Origin: Novosphingobium sp. AAP83
GTDB lineage: Bacteria; Pseudomonadota; Alphaproteobacteria; Sphingomonadales; Sphingomonadaceae
Length of the DNA stretch: 64,000 nucleotides
NCBI RefSeq assembly: GCF_001295795.1
Contig: NZ_LJHY01000016.1
Span: 186,001-250,000, forward strand
Direction: 5' to 3'
Below, one piece after another: positions 25,187 through 34,429 of this stretch (the stretch's first letter is position 1; each line of letters begins with the position of its first letter). A program made the translations under genes and the position numbers. Below the pieces are notes generated by a model. The model made no database searches, was not told where the DNA came from, and saw only the letters and a list, made by a program, of their open reading frames with translations.

Positions 25187-26008
25187 TCAAGCAAGACCGA
25201 ACGGCACGATCTTGTTATCAATATCGTGGCCGATATCGGCATTTCCAAGGAAAGCGATGCCGCTGCGCGCGCACCAATAGCGCGCCATATCCTCGACCTC
25301 ACAGCCAAAGGGCCGGTCGTTTTCGGGCACGTCGCTGACCCGGCCCAGCCGGAGGCCCGCGATCCCGGCAGAGGCCAAAGCATTGGTAATGCTGAACAAC
25401 AGGCGGTCGACCGCATAATGGTATTCGGCGACTTCTTCGATCATCACCACATGACCACGTAGGTCAGGCATCAATGGCGTACCGCAGAGCATTGCCAGCG
25501 TCATCAGGTTGAACGCCACCGCCGGGGTCTTTCCATCCAGCGAAGGCTCCAGCCCTTCGCGGGAACCGTCAAGCCACGCCAGAGTGCGCCGCACGGCCGC
25601 ATCCCCGCCTGCGCGGCGGATGTCTGTCGGCATCGGCGCGTGCACCGGCCGCCCGATCCGCGCATGATACAGCAGGGCAAGCAGAATGCCGCCGTCCGAA
25701 TAGCCGAGGAACTGCTTGTCATGCGCAGCAGGCCCGAGCAGTGGCAGCGCGTCCACCGCAATGCGGTTTGCACCATAACCGCCACGCACAAACCACAAGG
25801 CATCACAGGCCGGATCATTGGCGCATTCCACGAAAGCGGAAAGCCGCTGGGAATCGCTGCCTGCAAAATGCCCTTCGCTGGCGAAGCATTGTTCATGGAA
25901 CACGAGTTCAAGTGCCGGAAATTCAGCCGCAGCCAAAACCATAACGCGGGCGGCATCATCCCGGCTGAACGGGGTTGAAGGGGCACAAATGGCGATACGT
26001 TTTGTCAC
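25187..26008 (-). CDS. ldcA: LD-carboxypeptidase, S66 family (LdcA/MccF-like)
   Basis: A 273-residue peptidase that in its family removes the terminal D-Ala from tetrapeptides during murein recycling. The catalytic Ser is in FLGYSDGG, a Glu in MIEEVAEYHYAVDRLL and the His in DIGHDIDNKIVPFG, so the S66 triad appears complete. WFVRGGYGANRI is also typical. It diverges from a Mur-ligase-like gene at 26072, which supports a role in peptidoglycan recycling. The MccF branch that cleaves microcin C is a possible alternative but less likely with this neighbour. Confidence 0.85.
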   Translation of the reverse strand: MTKRIAICAPSTPFSRDDAARVMVLAAAEFPALELVFHEQCFASEGHFAGSDSQRLSAFVECANDPACDALWFVRGGYGANRIAVDALPLLGPAAHDKQFLGYSDGGILLALLYHARIGRPVHAPMPTDIRRAGGDAAVRRTLAWLDGSREGLEPSLDGKTPAVAFNLMTLAMLCGTPLMPDLRGHVVMIEEVAEYHYAVDRLLFSITNALASAGIAGLRLGRVSDVPENDRPFGCEVEDMARYWCARSGIAFLGNADIGHDIDNKIVPFGLA

Positions 26009-26071
26009 GCGGGCATCCTAAACAGGTTCACGCCGCTGGTGAAACCGGAAATCTGGTGGTTGTCATAGCAC

Positions 26072-27532
26072 GTGGCTGCGAATACCGCTGAACCCATGAC
26101 TAACCCTGCCGAAATGTCGCCCGAAAGCCTCCGTGCCCGAGACTGGTTCTTTTGCGGGATCGGCGGATCGGGGATGTTGCCGCTCGCGCTGATCCTGCAT
26201 GGCATGGGCGCGCGGGTTGCCGGGTCTGACCGCAGCCGCGATCAGGGGCGCACAGCGGAAAAGTTCGCCTGGCTTGAATCGCTGGGGTTCACGCTGTTCC
26301 CGCAAGACGGATCGGGCATCACGGCTGCGTCGCAGGTGCTGGTCGCTTCGGCGGCGGTTGAAGACACCGTGCCCGAAGTGGTCCGCGCCACGGCGCTTGG
26401 CTGCGCGCGGATGAGCCGCGCCGAATTGCTCTCGGCTTTGTTTAATGCCGCACCGCATTCCATCGCGGTGGGTGGGACCAGCGGCAAATCGACGGTAACC
26501 GGCATGATCGGCTGGATTCTGACTGAAGCTGGCCGCGACCCCACGATCATGAACGGCGCTGTGATGAAGAACTTTGTCGCCCCTAATGTGCCGTTCGCTT
26601 CGGCGCGCGTCGGGTCGGGCGGAATGTTCGTTTCCGAAGTGGACGAAAGCGATGGCTCAATCGCGCTGTACCGGCCCGGCATTGCCGTGCTTAACAATGT
26701 CAGTCTCGATCACAAGAGTCTGGAGGAACTGCGCGAATTGTTTGGCGATTTTCTGGCGCGTGCCAACACCGCTGTGATTAACGCCGATGACGAGGAGAGC
26801 ATGGCGCTGATCGAGCGGGCAGCCAATGCCATCACCTTTGGCCTTGCCGCAGAGGCTATGATCGGCGTGGCGGAAGGGACGATTGGCGAAGGCCCCACCG
26901 CGATCAGCGCCACATTGATCGACCGGCGCGATGGCACCAACCATGCGTTGCGGTTGGCTGTTCCCGGCCGCCATAACCTGTCCAATGCACTGGCAGCCAT
27001 TGCAGCGGCCAGCGCTGCGGGCATCGGCGTAGCGCAAGCAGTAGAGCATATCGCCAGCTTCACCGGCCTTGCACGCCGGTTCGACATTGTCGGCACTACG
27101 GCTGACGAGATCACCGTAATCGATGATTTTGGCCACAACCCTGAAAAGATCGCGGCAACGCTGGCGACTTTGCGCGCGCACCCCGGCAGGATCATCGCGT
27201 TCTTCCAGCCGCACGGTTATGGCCCCTTGCGCCAGATGGGCGCTGAACTAGCCGAAGTAATGGCAGAGGGCCTTGGATCAAACGACTTAACCATTTTGTG
27301 TGATCCGGTGTACTTCGGCGGCACGGTCGATCGCTCGGTCGGATCGGAACGGATTGTCCGGCTGATCGGCATACATGGTGGCAAGGCAGAACATATCCCT
27401 TCACGCACCGATTGCGCTGACCGGATTATCGCGCTTGCTCAAAGAGATGACCGGATTGTGATTATGGGCGCGCGCGACGATACGCTATCGCTCTTTGCGC
27501 GCGATATCTTGGCGCGGCTTTCAACAAGGTAA
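26072..27532 (+). CDS. Mur ligase family protein (Mpl/MurC-like)
   Basis: A 486-residue three-domain Mur ligase: a Rossmann domain FFCGIGGSGMLPLA, an ATP-binding loop GGTSGKSTVTGMIG, and central motifs VSEVDESDGS and VPGRHNLSNALAA. The C-terminal domain reads IDDFGHNPEK where MurC and Mpl usually have D-[FY]-[AG]-H-H-P. MurC adds L-Ala to UDP-MurNAc; Mpl adds the recycled tripeptide. The neighbouring ldcA favours an Mpl-like recycling role, but the GHNP variant leaves the substrate open. The start is either GTG 26072 or ATG 26096; neither has a strong ribosome-binding site. Confidence 0.75.
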   Translation: MAANTAEPMTNPAEMSPESLRARDWFFCGIGGSGMLPLALILHGMGARVAGSDRSRDQGRTAEKFAWLESLGFTLFPQDGSGITAASQVLVASAAVEDTVPEVVRATALGCARMSRAELLSALFNAAPHSIAVGGTSGKSTVTGMIGWILTEAGRDPTIMNGAVMKNFVAPNVPFASARVGSGGMFVSEVDESDGSIALYRPGIAVLNNVSLDHKSLEELRELFGDFLARANTAVINADDEESMALIERAANAITFGLAAEAMIGVAEGTIGEGPTAISATLIDRRDGTNHALRLAVPGRHNLSNALAAIAAASAAGIGVAQAVEHIASFTGLARRFDIVGTTADEITVIDDFGHNPEKIAATLATLRAHPGRIIAFFQPHGYGPLRQMGAELAEVMAEGLGSNDLTILCDPVYFGGTVDRSVGSERIVRLIGIHGGKAEHIPSRTDCADRIIALAQRDDRIVIMGARDDTLSLFARDILARLSTR

Positions 27533-27635
27533 ATTTTCTGGAAAGCCTTTATCTGCATTTGTAACAAGCTGCGCTGCAATCGTTTCAAACGACCTTCTTG
27601 CTAAGGGTATCCCCTTACGCACCAAAGGACGTTAG

Positions 27636-29375
27636 ATGCCCACCATTCGTAAGAAAACAAAGCGCAGCGGTTTTGTACTGACTGCGGTAGTCGCAACGGT
27701 GATCTTTAGTGCCGGTTTTGCCATGAACCACATTCGCGTTGGCGGCACGATCCATCAGCGTGAAACGCTGGTGAATGAATTTGTGGCAGATATCATGCCG
27801 CCGCCTGCCTATATTCTGGAGCCGATGCTCGAAGTCTCGGAACTGATGCGCGACCCTGCCTCGCTTAGCCAAAGCAAGTTGGTTTTGGCGCGGCTTGAAA
27901 AAACCTATCGGGCACGTGCAACTTATTGGAACAATAGCGCACTTGATGATGATCTGAAGGCTTCGCGCAAAAACGGTGCAGGGGTAAAGGCTGAAGCTTT
28001 CTGGGCAGAAGTGAACCAGTCTTTGATCCCCGCACTGGAACAGGGCAACACCGCTAGCGCAGAAGCAAGTTATATAAGGGCCCACGATCTGTTCAATGCA
28101 CATCGTAAGGCAATCGAAGGGCTGACCATGAATGGCACGGCCCGTGTTGCGACGGTCGTGAACGAAGCAGGCAAAGCTGTGGCATGGGCGATGGGTGTGA
28201 TTGCGTTCCTGGGCCTGATGGTGATTGGCCTGATGGTGATGGCGATCCGCTGGCTGTTCCGCACGGCGCTGGACCCGATGCAAACTGTTGCAGGCACGAT
28301 GAACGCGATGGCAACGGGCGATCTTGACGTTAATGAATGCCACGACCACCGGGCTGATGAAATCGGTGAAATCACCCGCGCCATGGAGGTTTTCCGTAAC
28401 GCAGCGCGCGGCCGAAGGGTTGCTGCTGCGCAGCAGGCCGAGGTCGTATCGGTCATGGCCAATGCGCTGGGCAAGTTGGCGGAAGGCGATCTGGAATACC
28501 GGATGAACGATGCGCTGCCGCCGGAATATGCGGCCTTGCAAACTGCGTTCAACCAAACACTTGAACAGTTGGACCGGACGATTGGCCAGGTGAAGCTTGC
28601 CAGCGTGCAAGTGCGCACAGGCGCCAGCGAAATCCGCAGTGCTTCGGACAATCTGGCCGAGCGCAATGCGCGCCAGGCGGCCAGCCTTGAGGAATCATCG
28701 GCTTCGATGGGCCATGTCACGGCGCTGGTTAAAGGCACGTCCGAACGCACGTTTGAAGCGCGCGCAGCAATTGCCACTGCGCACGACGAAGCTGGTGGTG
28801 GCCGCGCGGTGATCGACAAGGCGATTGAAGCGATGGATGGCATCCAGCAATCGTCCGAGCAGATCACCGCGATCATCGACATGATCGAAGGAATCGCGTT
28901 CCAGACCAACCTGCTGGCGCTGAACGCCGGTATTGAAGCCGCCCGCGCGGGCGAGGCTGGACGGGGCTTTGCGGTGGTGGCGACAGAAGTGCGGGCGCTT
29001 GCCCAGCGTTCATCGGAATCGGCTTCGAGCATCAAGGAACTGATCCGCACCAGCGGTCTGCAAGTGGGGGCCGGTGTTGAACGTGTTGGAGAAACCGGCA
29101 TCCTGCTCGAGCAAATCTCGACCAGCGTACAATCTGCCAACACCATGCTGGATGAGGTGACACGTGCTGCCATGGAGCAGGCGGCTAGTCTTGAACAGGT
29201 TACCGCAGCAGTGCGCGAAATGGACCGGATGACGCAGCAGAATGCCGCGATGGTTGAGGAAAGTACGGCGGCTGCACGCGCCCTTGCAGGCGAAGCGACA
29301 GCGCTTTCCACGCTGGTTGACGGTTTCCGCACCACATCTCGACAGGATCACCAAGGATTTCGCCGCGCGGCATGA
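27636..29375 (+). CDS. Membrane methyl-accepting chemotaxis protein
   Basis: A 579-residue chemoreceptor. A first transmembrane helix (about 12-30), a roughly 150-residue periplasmic helical domain, a second helix (about 187-208), two HAMP-like segments (PMQTVAGTMNAMATGDLDV and a second about 60 residues later) and the cytoplasmic hairpin with IAFQTNLLALNAGIEAARAG. The signalling part is very similar to that of the globin-coupled receptor at 20442-21878. Ligand unknown. It starts a plus-strand pair with the PilZ gene at 29464. Confidence 0.93.
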   Translation: MPTIRKKTKRSGFVLTAVVATVIFSAGFAMNHIRVGGTIHQRETLVNEFVADIMPPPAYILEPMLEVSELMRDPASLSQSKLVLARLEKTYRARATYWNNSALDDDLKASRKNGAGVKAEAFWAEVNQSLIPALEQGNTASAEASYIRAHDLFNAHRKAIEGLTMNGTARVATVVNEAGKAVAWAMGVIAFLGLMVIGLMVMAIRWLFRTALDPMQTVAGTMNAMATGDLDVNECHDHRADEIGEITRAMEVFRNAARGRRVAAAQQAEVVSVMANALGKLAEGDLEYRMNDALPPEYAALQTAFNQTLEQLDRTIGQVKLASVQVRTGASEIRSASDNLAERNARQAASLEESSASMGHVTALVKGTSERTFEARAAIATAHDEAGGGRAVIDKAIEAMDGIQQSSEQITAIIDMIEGIAFQTNLLALNAGIEAARAGEAGRGFAVVATEVRALAQRSSESASSIKELIRTSGLQVGAGVERVGETGILLEQISTSVQSANTMLDEVTRAAMEQAASLEQVTAAVREMDRMTQQNAAMVEESTAAARALAGEATALSTLVDGFRTTSRQDHQGFRRAA

Positions 29376-29463
29376 ACATGATAAAAAAGTACAAATTCCC
29401 CTGAAAAGTCAGTTCTTCGCACCGTCCTAACTGTTGTAGTTAACGCTGGGCGGAGAATTGGCC

Positions 29464-29832
29464 ATGTGGCTTGATACCGAATTTGACAATCTGAACGCCG
29501 ACCGCCGCGCCCCGCGGGTTGGCATAGAGCTTCCCGTGCGCTGCAAGCACGGTACGGAACGGTCAACGGTTATCCTTAAAGACCTTAACCAGTATGGCGC
29601 GCGGATCGAAGGCCTTGAAAAGCTGCGCATTGATGAAGCGATCCAATTGATGCTGCCTGGCCTTCGCCCCAAAACGGCGTTCGTGATCTGGTCAAACGGG
29701 CAAGTGGCAGGCCTCGAATTCGAACACCCCTTGCATGATGCCGTGTTCGAAAGCCTTGTTAGCGACTTTGCGATCCGGCACTACCGGGAGCAGCAATCGC
29801 CAAAGGTTTCAGCGATACGCCGCGCCGCCTGA
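29464..29832 (+). CDS. Stand-alone PilZ domain protein
   Basis: A 122-residue protein made almost entirely of a PilZ domain, a c-di-GMP receptor. The N-terminal RRAPRVGIELPVRC carries the arginine-rich ligand motif and LKDLNQYGARIEG corresponds to the D/NxSxxG motif (DLNQYG, with Ser replaced by Asn). The ATG at 29464 has GGAG 8 nt upstream. It follows a chemoreceptor gene and precedes a GGDEF-EAL gene on the other strand, so it may couple c-di-GMP levels to motility; that is inference. Confidence 0.85.
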   Translation: MWLDTEFDNLNADRRAPRVGIELPVRCKHGTERSTVILKDLNQYGARIEGLEKLRIDEAIQLMLPGLRPKTAFVIWSNGQVAGLEFEHPLHDAVFESLVSDFAIRHYREQQSPKVSAIRRAA

Positions 29833-29859
29833 AGCGGCACTGAAGGACAAAAGGGCCGG

Positions 29860-30801
29860 TCAGTGCTTGCCGCGTGCCTTGACGATGGCATGCACACCAG
29901 CGGCGACAATCGCGCCGAGGATCACCCCGACAACCGCCGATAGCAAGGCACCGGTCAGCCAACCGAACAAGCCGCCAAGCGGGCCGGTGGCCGCCTCGAC
30001 CGTGTGCTGGGCTGCATGAACCACATTGGCCGGGCCGTTAACGCCCAGTACCTCAAGCCCGTGCACGATAATCTGGCCGCCTACCCAAAGCATGGCTGCG
30101 GTACCAATCGTGGCCAGCAATACCAGCAGGACGGGCATTGCGCGCAACAAGACGCGACCGGTTGCTTTGGCGAAGGCCGATGCCTTGGTTGTAAGATGCA
30201 GGCCGATATCATCCATTTTCACGATCAGGCCGACCGTGCCGTAGACGACCACCGTTATGGCGATGCCAACGACAGCAAGGATGACGCCCTGTTCGAACAG
30301 GCCTTTATCTGACACTTCGGCAAGCGCGATGGCCATGATTTCAGCCGACAGGATCATATCGGTGCGGATGGCACCCGATACACGTTCGTTTTCAAAGGCT
30401 ACAACGTCTGTCGGTTCATCTTCCAGCGTTTCACCAATCTTTTCAGCGCCAAACTTTTCGAGCAGTTTTTCCGCCCCCTCAAAGCACAGGAACAACCCGC
30501 CCAGCATCAGCAGCGGGGTAATGGCCGAGGGCAGGAAAGCGCTGAGCGCCAAAGCTGCGGGAAGCAGGATCACCAGTTTGTTGAACAGGCTGCCCCGCGC
30601 GATCCGCAAGATGACCGGCAATTCGCGGTCCGGCGTAAAGTTGGTGACGTATGAAGGGGTGACCGCTGCATCATCAATCACCACGCCCGCAGCCTTTGAT
30701 CCTGCCTTGGCAGCTGCTGCGGCGACATCATCAAGTGAGGATGCGGCAGCGCGGGCGATAACCGAAATGTCATCAAGCAGGGCGACGAGACCGGTAGGCA
30801 T
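29860..30801 (-). CDS. DUF808 (YedI-like) inner-membrane protein
   Basis: A 313-residue membrane protein starting MPTGLVALLDDISVIAR, with ASSLDDVAAAAAKAGSKAAGVVIDDAAVTP as typical for DUF808/YedI. Four or more hydrophobic segments follow (about 80-110, 165-195, 215-245, 275-305). Function is not established. It lies between the PilZ gene and the second GGDEF-EAL gene, and shares direction with the latter. Confidence 0.9.
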   Translation of the reverse strand: MPTGLVALLDDISVIARAAASSLDDVAAAAAKAGSKAAGVVIDDAAVTPSYVTNFTPDRELPVILRIARGSLFNKLVILLPAALALSAFLPSAITPLLMLGGLFLCFEGAEKLLEKFGAEKIGETLEDEPTDVVAFENERVSGAIRTDMILSAEIMAIALAEVSDKGLFEQGVILAVVGIAITVVVYGTVGLIVKMDDIGLHLTTKASAFAKATGRVLLRAMPVLLVLLATIGTAAMLWVGGQIIVHGLEVLGVNGPANVVHAAQHTVEAATGPLGGLFGWLTGALLSAVVGVILGAIVAAGVHAIVKARGKH

Positions 30802-30893
30802 AGGAAAGGCGTATCCTGTAAAGCAGCAATATTGCCGGCAGATGTGCGGGAACGCCCGACGAAGCGCAAGGGTCCGCTTATGCGAAAAATCGC

Positions 30894-33092
30894 TTAACCG
30901 TGATCGCGCGATCCGCGCACAGCCACTTCCATGAATTGCTGCCTGCCCTTAGGCCCGTCTCCCGAGGCAGCGGCAGACGCCATCGCCATCATTTGCGGAG
31001 ACAAGCGGTGCCGGGTGCACAGCCCACCTGATCCATCACTGATCAAAGGTGTTTCAAACTCCACCCCGATCATCGGGCCTTTTGAGCGCGTGACAAGCGA
31101 TACGGCAAGCTGCCCGCCGCCCAGATCTACGATCAGGTTGGTGCCAACCGGCACGCCCAGCAGCCCGTCAATGCGCGCACCCACCCGCGACAAATCGCGC
31201 ATGACAGCCTCATAGCGATGATCTTCGTGAATGACACCAACCCGCCGGAACACGGCACGCCGTTCAATCCGGTGGCGTGATGGCCCGTTGGGTTCGATCT
31301 TCAGATCACCACTTTCCATGCGGCGATTAACTTCGGACATCGGCATGGCATTGGCAAAGATATGCCCCTGCACGTGCCGGGCACCAAGTTCGCGCACAAT
31401 TTCCAACTGGTCGAACGCCTCGACCCCTTCGATCGTTGTTTCCATGCCCAAAGCATCCGCAAGGACAATGATCGCCGATATGATCTTGGCGCTGTTCTGA
31501 TCTTCTGCGGCACATGTGGCAACAAAGCTGCGGTCAACTTTCAGCTTGTCGAACGATGCGGACTGCAAATAGCGCAAGGACGAATAGCCCCGGCCGAAAT
31601 CATCCAGCGTCAGCCGCACGCCCAGACTTTTCAGCGCGGAGAACGCTTCATCGACCAGATCGGTGTCTCGCATGAACACATTCTCGGTCAATTCCAGTTC
31701 AAGTCGCTGCGGTTTCAGGCCGCTTTGCTCAAGTAGATCGGTCACCGTCGTGATAAAGCCGGGGTTGGCGAATTGTACTGGCGAGATGTTGACACCGACC
31801 CTGACATTCTCGGGCCATTGCAAGGCATCCATGCAGGCCTGGCGCAGCGCCCAATCGCCCAGCGGCACGATCAGATTGCTTTCCTCGGCAATCGGGATAA
31901 ACACCGAAGGCGGGATTGCGCCACGTTCGGGGTGGTTCCAACGCATCAACGCCTCAAACCCGATCACGGCGTTATCATCAAGCCGCACCACCGGTTGATA
32001 ATGCAGTTCAAGCTCATCTTTCGCCAAAGCATCGCGCAAGTCGTTGTTGAGGACACTGCGCTGGAGTGCCTCATCCTGCAAATCGGACGAAAAGAACCGG
32101 AACTGTCCGCGCCCGCCATTCTTGGCCGCATAAAGCGCAAGATCAGCCGAAGCGATAAGGGCTTCACGCGTATCGCCATCGTGGGGTGCCACCGCGATAC
32201 CGAGCGATGCCCCGATCACCGCGCGTTTACCATCAATCGCATAGGGCTGCGAAACCATCTGGATCAACTTGGCGGCAAGATCGCCCATTTGCCCGCGATC
32301 ATCGAGATTGGGCAGGAGTATCTGGAACTCATCGCCGCCCAACCGCCCGATTTCGCCGCGATCCCCGAGCACTGTGCGCAACCGGTCAGCGACTTGGCGC
32401 AGCAGTTCATCGCCCGCCGGGTGCCCCATCGTGTCATTCACTTGCTTGAACCGATCAAGATCAAGCATCATCACCCCGCAACAGCGCCCGATTGGCCGAT
32501 AGGCCGCCAGGACCGCGTCCATCCGGCGCGTCATGCGATGACGGTTGAACAGACCGGTGAGCGAATCAAACTCGGCCGCGCGAGAATCTTCTCGTTTGCG
32601 GCGATATTCGCTGGTGACATCGCGGGCGATACCGCGATACCCGGCAAACGCCCCGTCCGGCAGGATATGCGGCTGCCCCGAAAGCGCCCACCACCGCAAA
32701 TCATCACAGGCGGCACCTGTAAAGCGCACGATCAGATCGGTGATGCGACTGTGGGCTGAAAGCTGGAATGTCAGCGGTCGGCCAGAGCGTTCATCAGGAT
32801 TTTCGGGGTCCGTTTCGATCACTGACGTGAGCGTTTTGCCCACCAGAGCCGCTGCATCCGGCGAAGCTCCTGGCGAAACATAGGAAAGCCGCCCTTTGGC
32901 ATCGGTTGACCATAGCCATGCAAAACCGGCCTGTTCAAATTCATCAAGCACGCTCTGGCGTACAGCCAGATCGGAATGGGGTGAAAGATCAACCGAAGGC
33001 GCTGGCGCAAAGGCAGAAAGCTGGGCTTTCTCACCAATGCGGCCAAGCGATGGCGCGCGTGCCAAGCCTTTCAGTATTCCTCGTACAACCAT
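30894..33092 (-). CDS. PAS-GGDEF-EAL-PilZ cyclic-di-GMP enzyme
   Basis: A 732-residue soluble protein. A PAS domain (AGFAWLWSTDAKGRLSYVSPG), GGDEF with intact [11 protein letters not shown] with GFEALMRWNHP, NISPVQF, ELELTENV, KVDRSFV and TTIEGVE, and a C-terminal PilZ-like domain (MRDLSRVGARIDG). In the EAL loop-6 region DDFGTGYSS reads DDFGRGYSS; both Asp residues remain, so phosphodiesterase activity is possible but loop behaviour may differ. No RxxD inhibitory site is seen. It is a paralogue of the membrane protein at 16768-19458. Confidence 0.92.
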   Translation of the reverse strand: MVVRGILKGLARAPSLGRIGEKAQLSAFAPAPSVDLSPHSDLAVRQSVLDEFEQAGFAWLWSTDAKGRLSYVSPGASPDAAALVGKTLTSVIETDPENPDERSGRPLTFQLSAHSRITDLIVRFTGAACDDLRWWALSGQPHILPDGAFAGYRGIARDVTSEYRRKREDSRAAEFDSLTGLFNRHRMTRRMDAVLAAYRPIGRCCGVMMLDLDRFKQVNDTMGHPAGDELLRQVADRLRTVLGDRGEIGRLGGDEFQILLPNLDDRGQMGDLAAKLIQMVSQPYAIDGKRAVIGASLGIAVAPHDGDTREALIASADLALYAAKNGGRGQFRFFSSDLQDEALQRSVLNNDLRDALAKDELELHYQPVVRLDDNAVIGFEALMRWNHPERGAIPPSVFIPIAEESNLIVPLGDWALRQACMDALQWPENVRVGVNISPVQFANPGFITTVTDLLEQSGLKPQRLELELTENVFMRDTDLVDEAFSALKSLGVRLTLDDFGRGYSSLRYLQSASFDKLKVDRSFVATCAAEDQNSAKIISAIIVLADALGMETTIEGVEAFDQLEIVRELGARHVQGHIFANAMPMSEVNRRMESGDLKIEPNGPSRHRIERRAVFRRVGVIHEDHRYEAVMRDLSRVGARIDGLLGVPVGTNLIVDLGGGQLAVSLVTRSKGPMIGVEFETPLISDGSGGLCTRHRLSPQMMAMASAAASGDGPKGRQQFMEVAVRGSRDHG

Positions 33093-33179
33093 TGTGACTT
33101 GGCCCGATATGAAGCCGGAAAACTACGTTTATTCACTTAGCAAAGAATGGTTACCTTCACCCTAACACGGTGATCGTCG

Positions 33180-34424
33180 ATGGCTTTTGCAATGAAGCTC
33201 TCGCTTGGGCAAACGGAAATGGCTAGGGACGCGGCCATGGCCCTGCCTCAACAACCGCTTCCGGCACCGCCCGCGACCACGCCGTTCAGCGCCAATAGCC
33301 AGCGTTTGCATCACCTGGATGCAGCACGCGCGCTGCTATTGCTGCTGGGCCTGCCTTTCCATGCGGCGACCAAGGCGATTTTCGAGAGCGAGCCCGCTGC
33401 AATTTCTTTCCAGACATCACCGGTGATCGGTGGCTACCTTTCGGCAACACATATCTTCCGCATGTTCGCGTTCTTCATGCTGGCGGGATACTTTGCCGGG
33501 ATGATGCGCGAACGCAAAGGCGCGGATGTTTGGCTCCGCGAACGGGTGCGCAGATTGGGTCTGCCACTGCTGGCGAGCCTGGCGACGCTTGGTGTTATCC
33601 AGTTTCAGTTGCAGGATCTGCTGCTGCACAAACCATCGCCCCGCTTTCTGGGCCTGCCCATAGCGCTGGACCATCTGTGGTTTCTGATCGTGTTGCTGGG
33701 ATATTGCGCGTGTTATGCAGCCATACCCGTTCACCGCATCGCACCGGGCCTGCGCATCCAGCGTGCTATGCTGCTTTCCGGCCCCGGCACGATGGGACTG
33801 ATGCTGGCGCTGGCCGGATGGGGTGTTGTCCGCATCATCAGCGAACTGGGAGTGCCGCCCATTCCCGATGCGCCGTTTGAAACCCTGCTGTGGCAGCAAT
33901 TCGTGTTCCATGCAGCGCCTTTCGCACTGGGCGTGATGGCATGGCATGGCCGCATCGGGGATGCGCTGTTTGCCCGGCCTCTTTGGGTGATCTGGCCCGC
34001 CATCGCCATGATGCTGCTGGTATTCACCCCGCTTGATCCGCTGATCCGTCCTGCGCTGGGCATGGAAATCTATCCTGACGAAACCGGCATGCAGATCATG
34101 CGCACGATGGAACTGCCGCTGGCCTATTTGATGTCTTTGGCCCTGTTCCGCGTGTTGGCATGGCTGATCAAAGGGCCAAGCCGCGCCATCACGTTCTTTG
34201 TCGACGGGGCCTTGGCGATTTACCTGTTCCATCTGATGTGGGCGATGATCATTCTGCCCAAAGTCCGCACCCTTCCCGTTCCGGCTGAATGGCAGTGGCT
34301 GCTGGCAACGGGCGTCGTCCTGATGCTCTCAAGTGCCAGTTATCTGGCGGTCCGATCCACCAACATCACATCGATCCTGTTTTGCGGGGCAGCGAAAAAG
34401 CAGGCCCTGCAACCCGCAGGCTGA
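33180..34424 (+). CDS. Acyltransferase 3 family membrane protein
   Basis: A 414-residue polytopic membrane protein with about ten hydrophobic segments. The N-terminal LHHLDAARALLLLLGLPFHA carries the family pattern with the conserved His after the first helix, and ERVRRLGLPLL fits the R-x10-R type motif. Such enzymes O-acylate sugars in glucans, lipopolysaccharide or exopolysaccharide. The substrate is not evident from context. The start is uncertain: in-frame ATGs at 33180, 33192, 33219 and 33237 are possible. Confidence 0.85.
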   Translation: MAFAMKLSLGQTEMARDAAMALPQQPLPAPPATTPFSANSQRLHHLDAARALLLLLGLPFHAATKAIFESEPAAISFQTSPVIGGYLSATHIFRMFAFFMLAGYFAGMMRERKGADVWLRERVRRLGLPLLASLATLGVIQFQLQDLLLHKPSPRFLGLPIALDHLWFLIVLLGYCACYAAIPVHRIAPGLRIQRAMLLSGPGTMGLMLALAGWGVVRIISELGVPPIPDAPFETLLWQQFVFHAAPFALGVMAWHGRIGDALFARPLWVIWPAIAMMLLVFTPLDPLIRPALGMEIYPDETGMQIMRTMELPLAYLMSLALFRVLAWLIKGPSRAITFFVDGALAIYLFHLMWAMIILPKVRTLPVPAEWQWLLATGVVLMLSSASYLAVRSTNITSILFCGAAKKQALQPAG

Positions 34425-34429
34425 AACCC

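Noticed and set aside
28070..29335. 421-residue minus-strand ORF opposite the chemoreceptor
   Set aside because: Ser/Ala/Arg-rich low-complexity shadow of a clear MCP coding frame.
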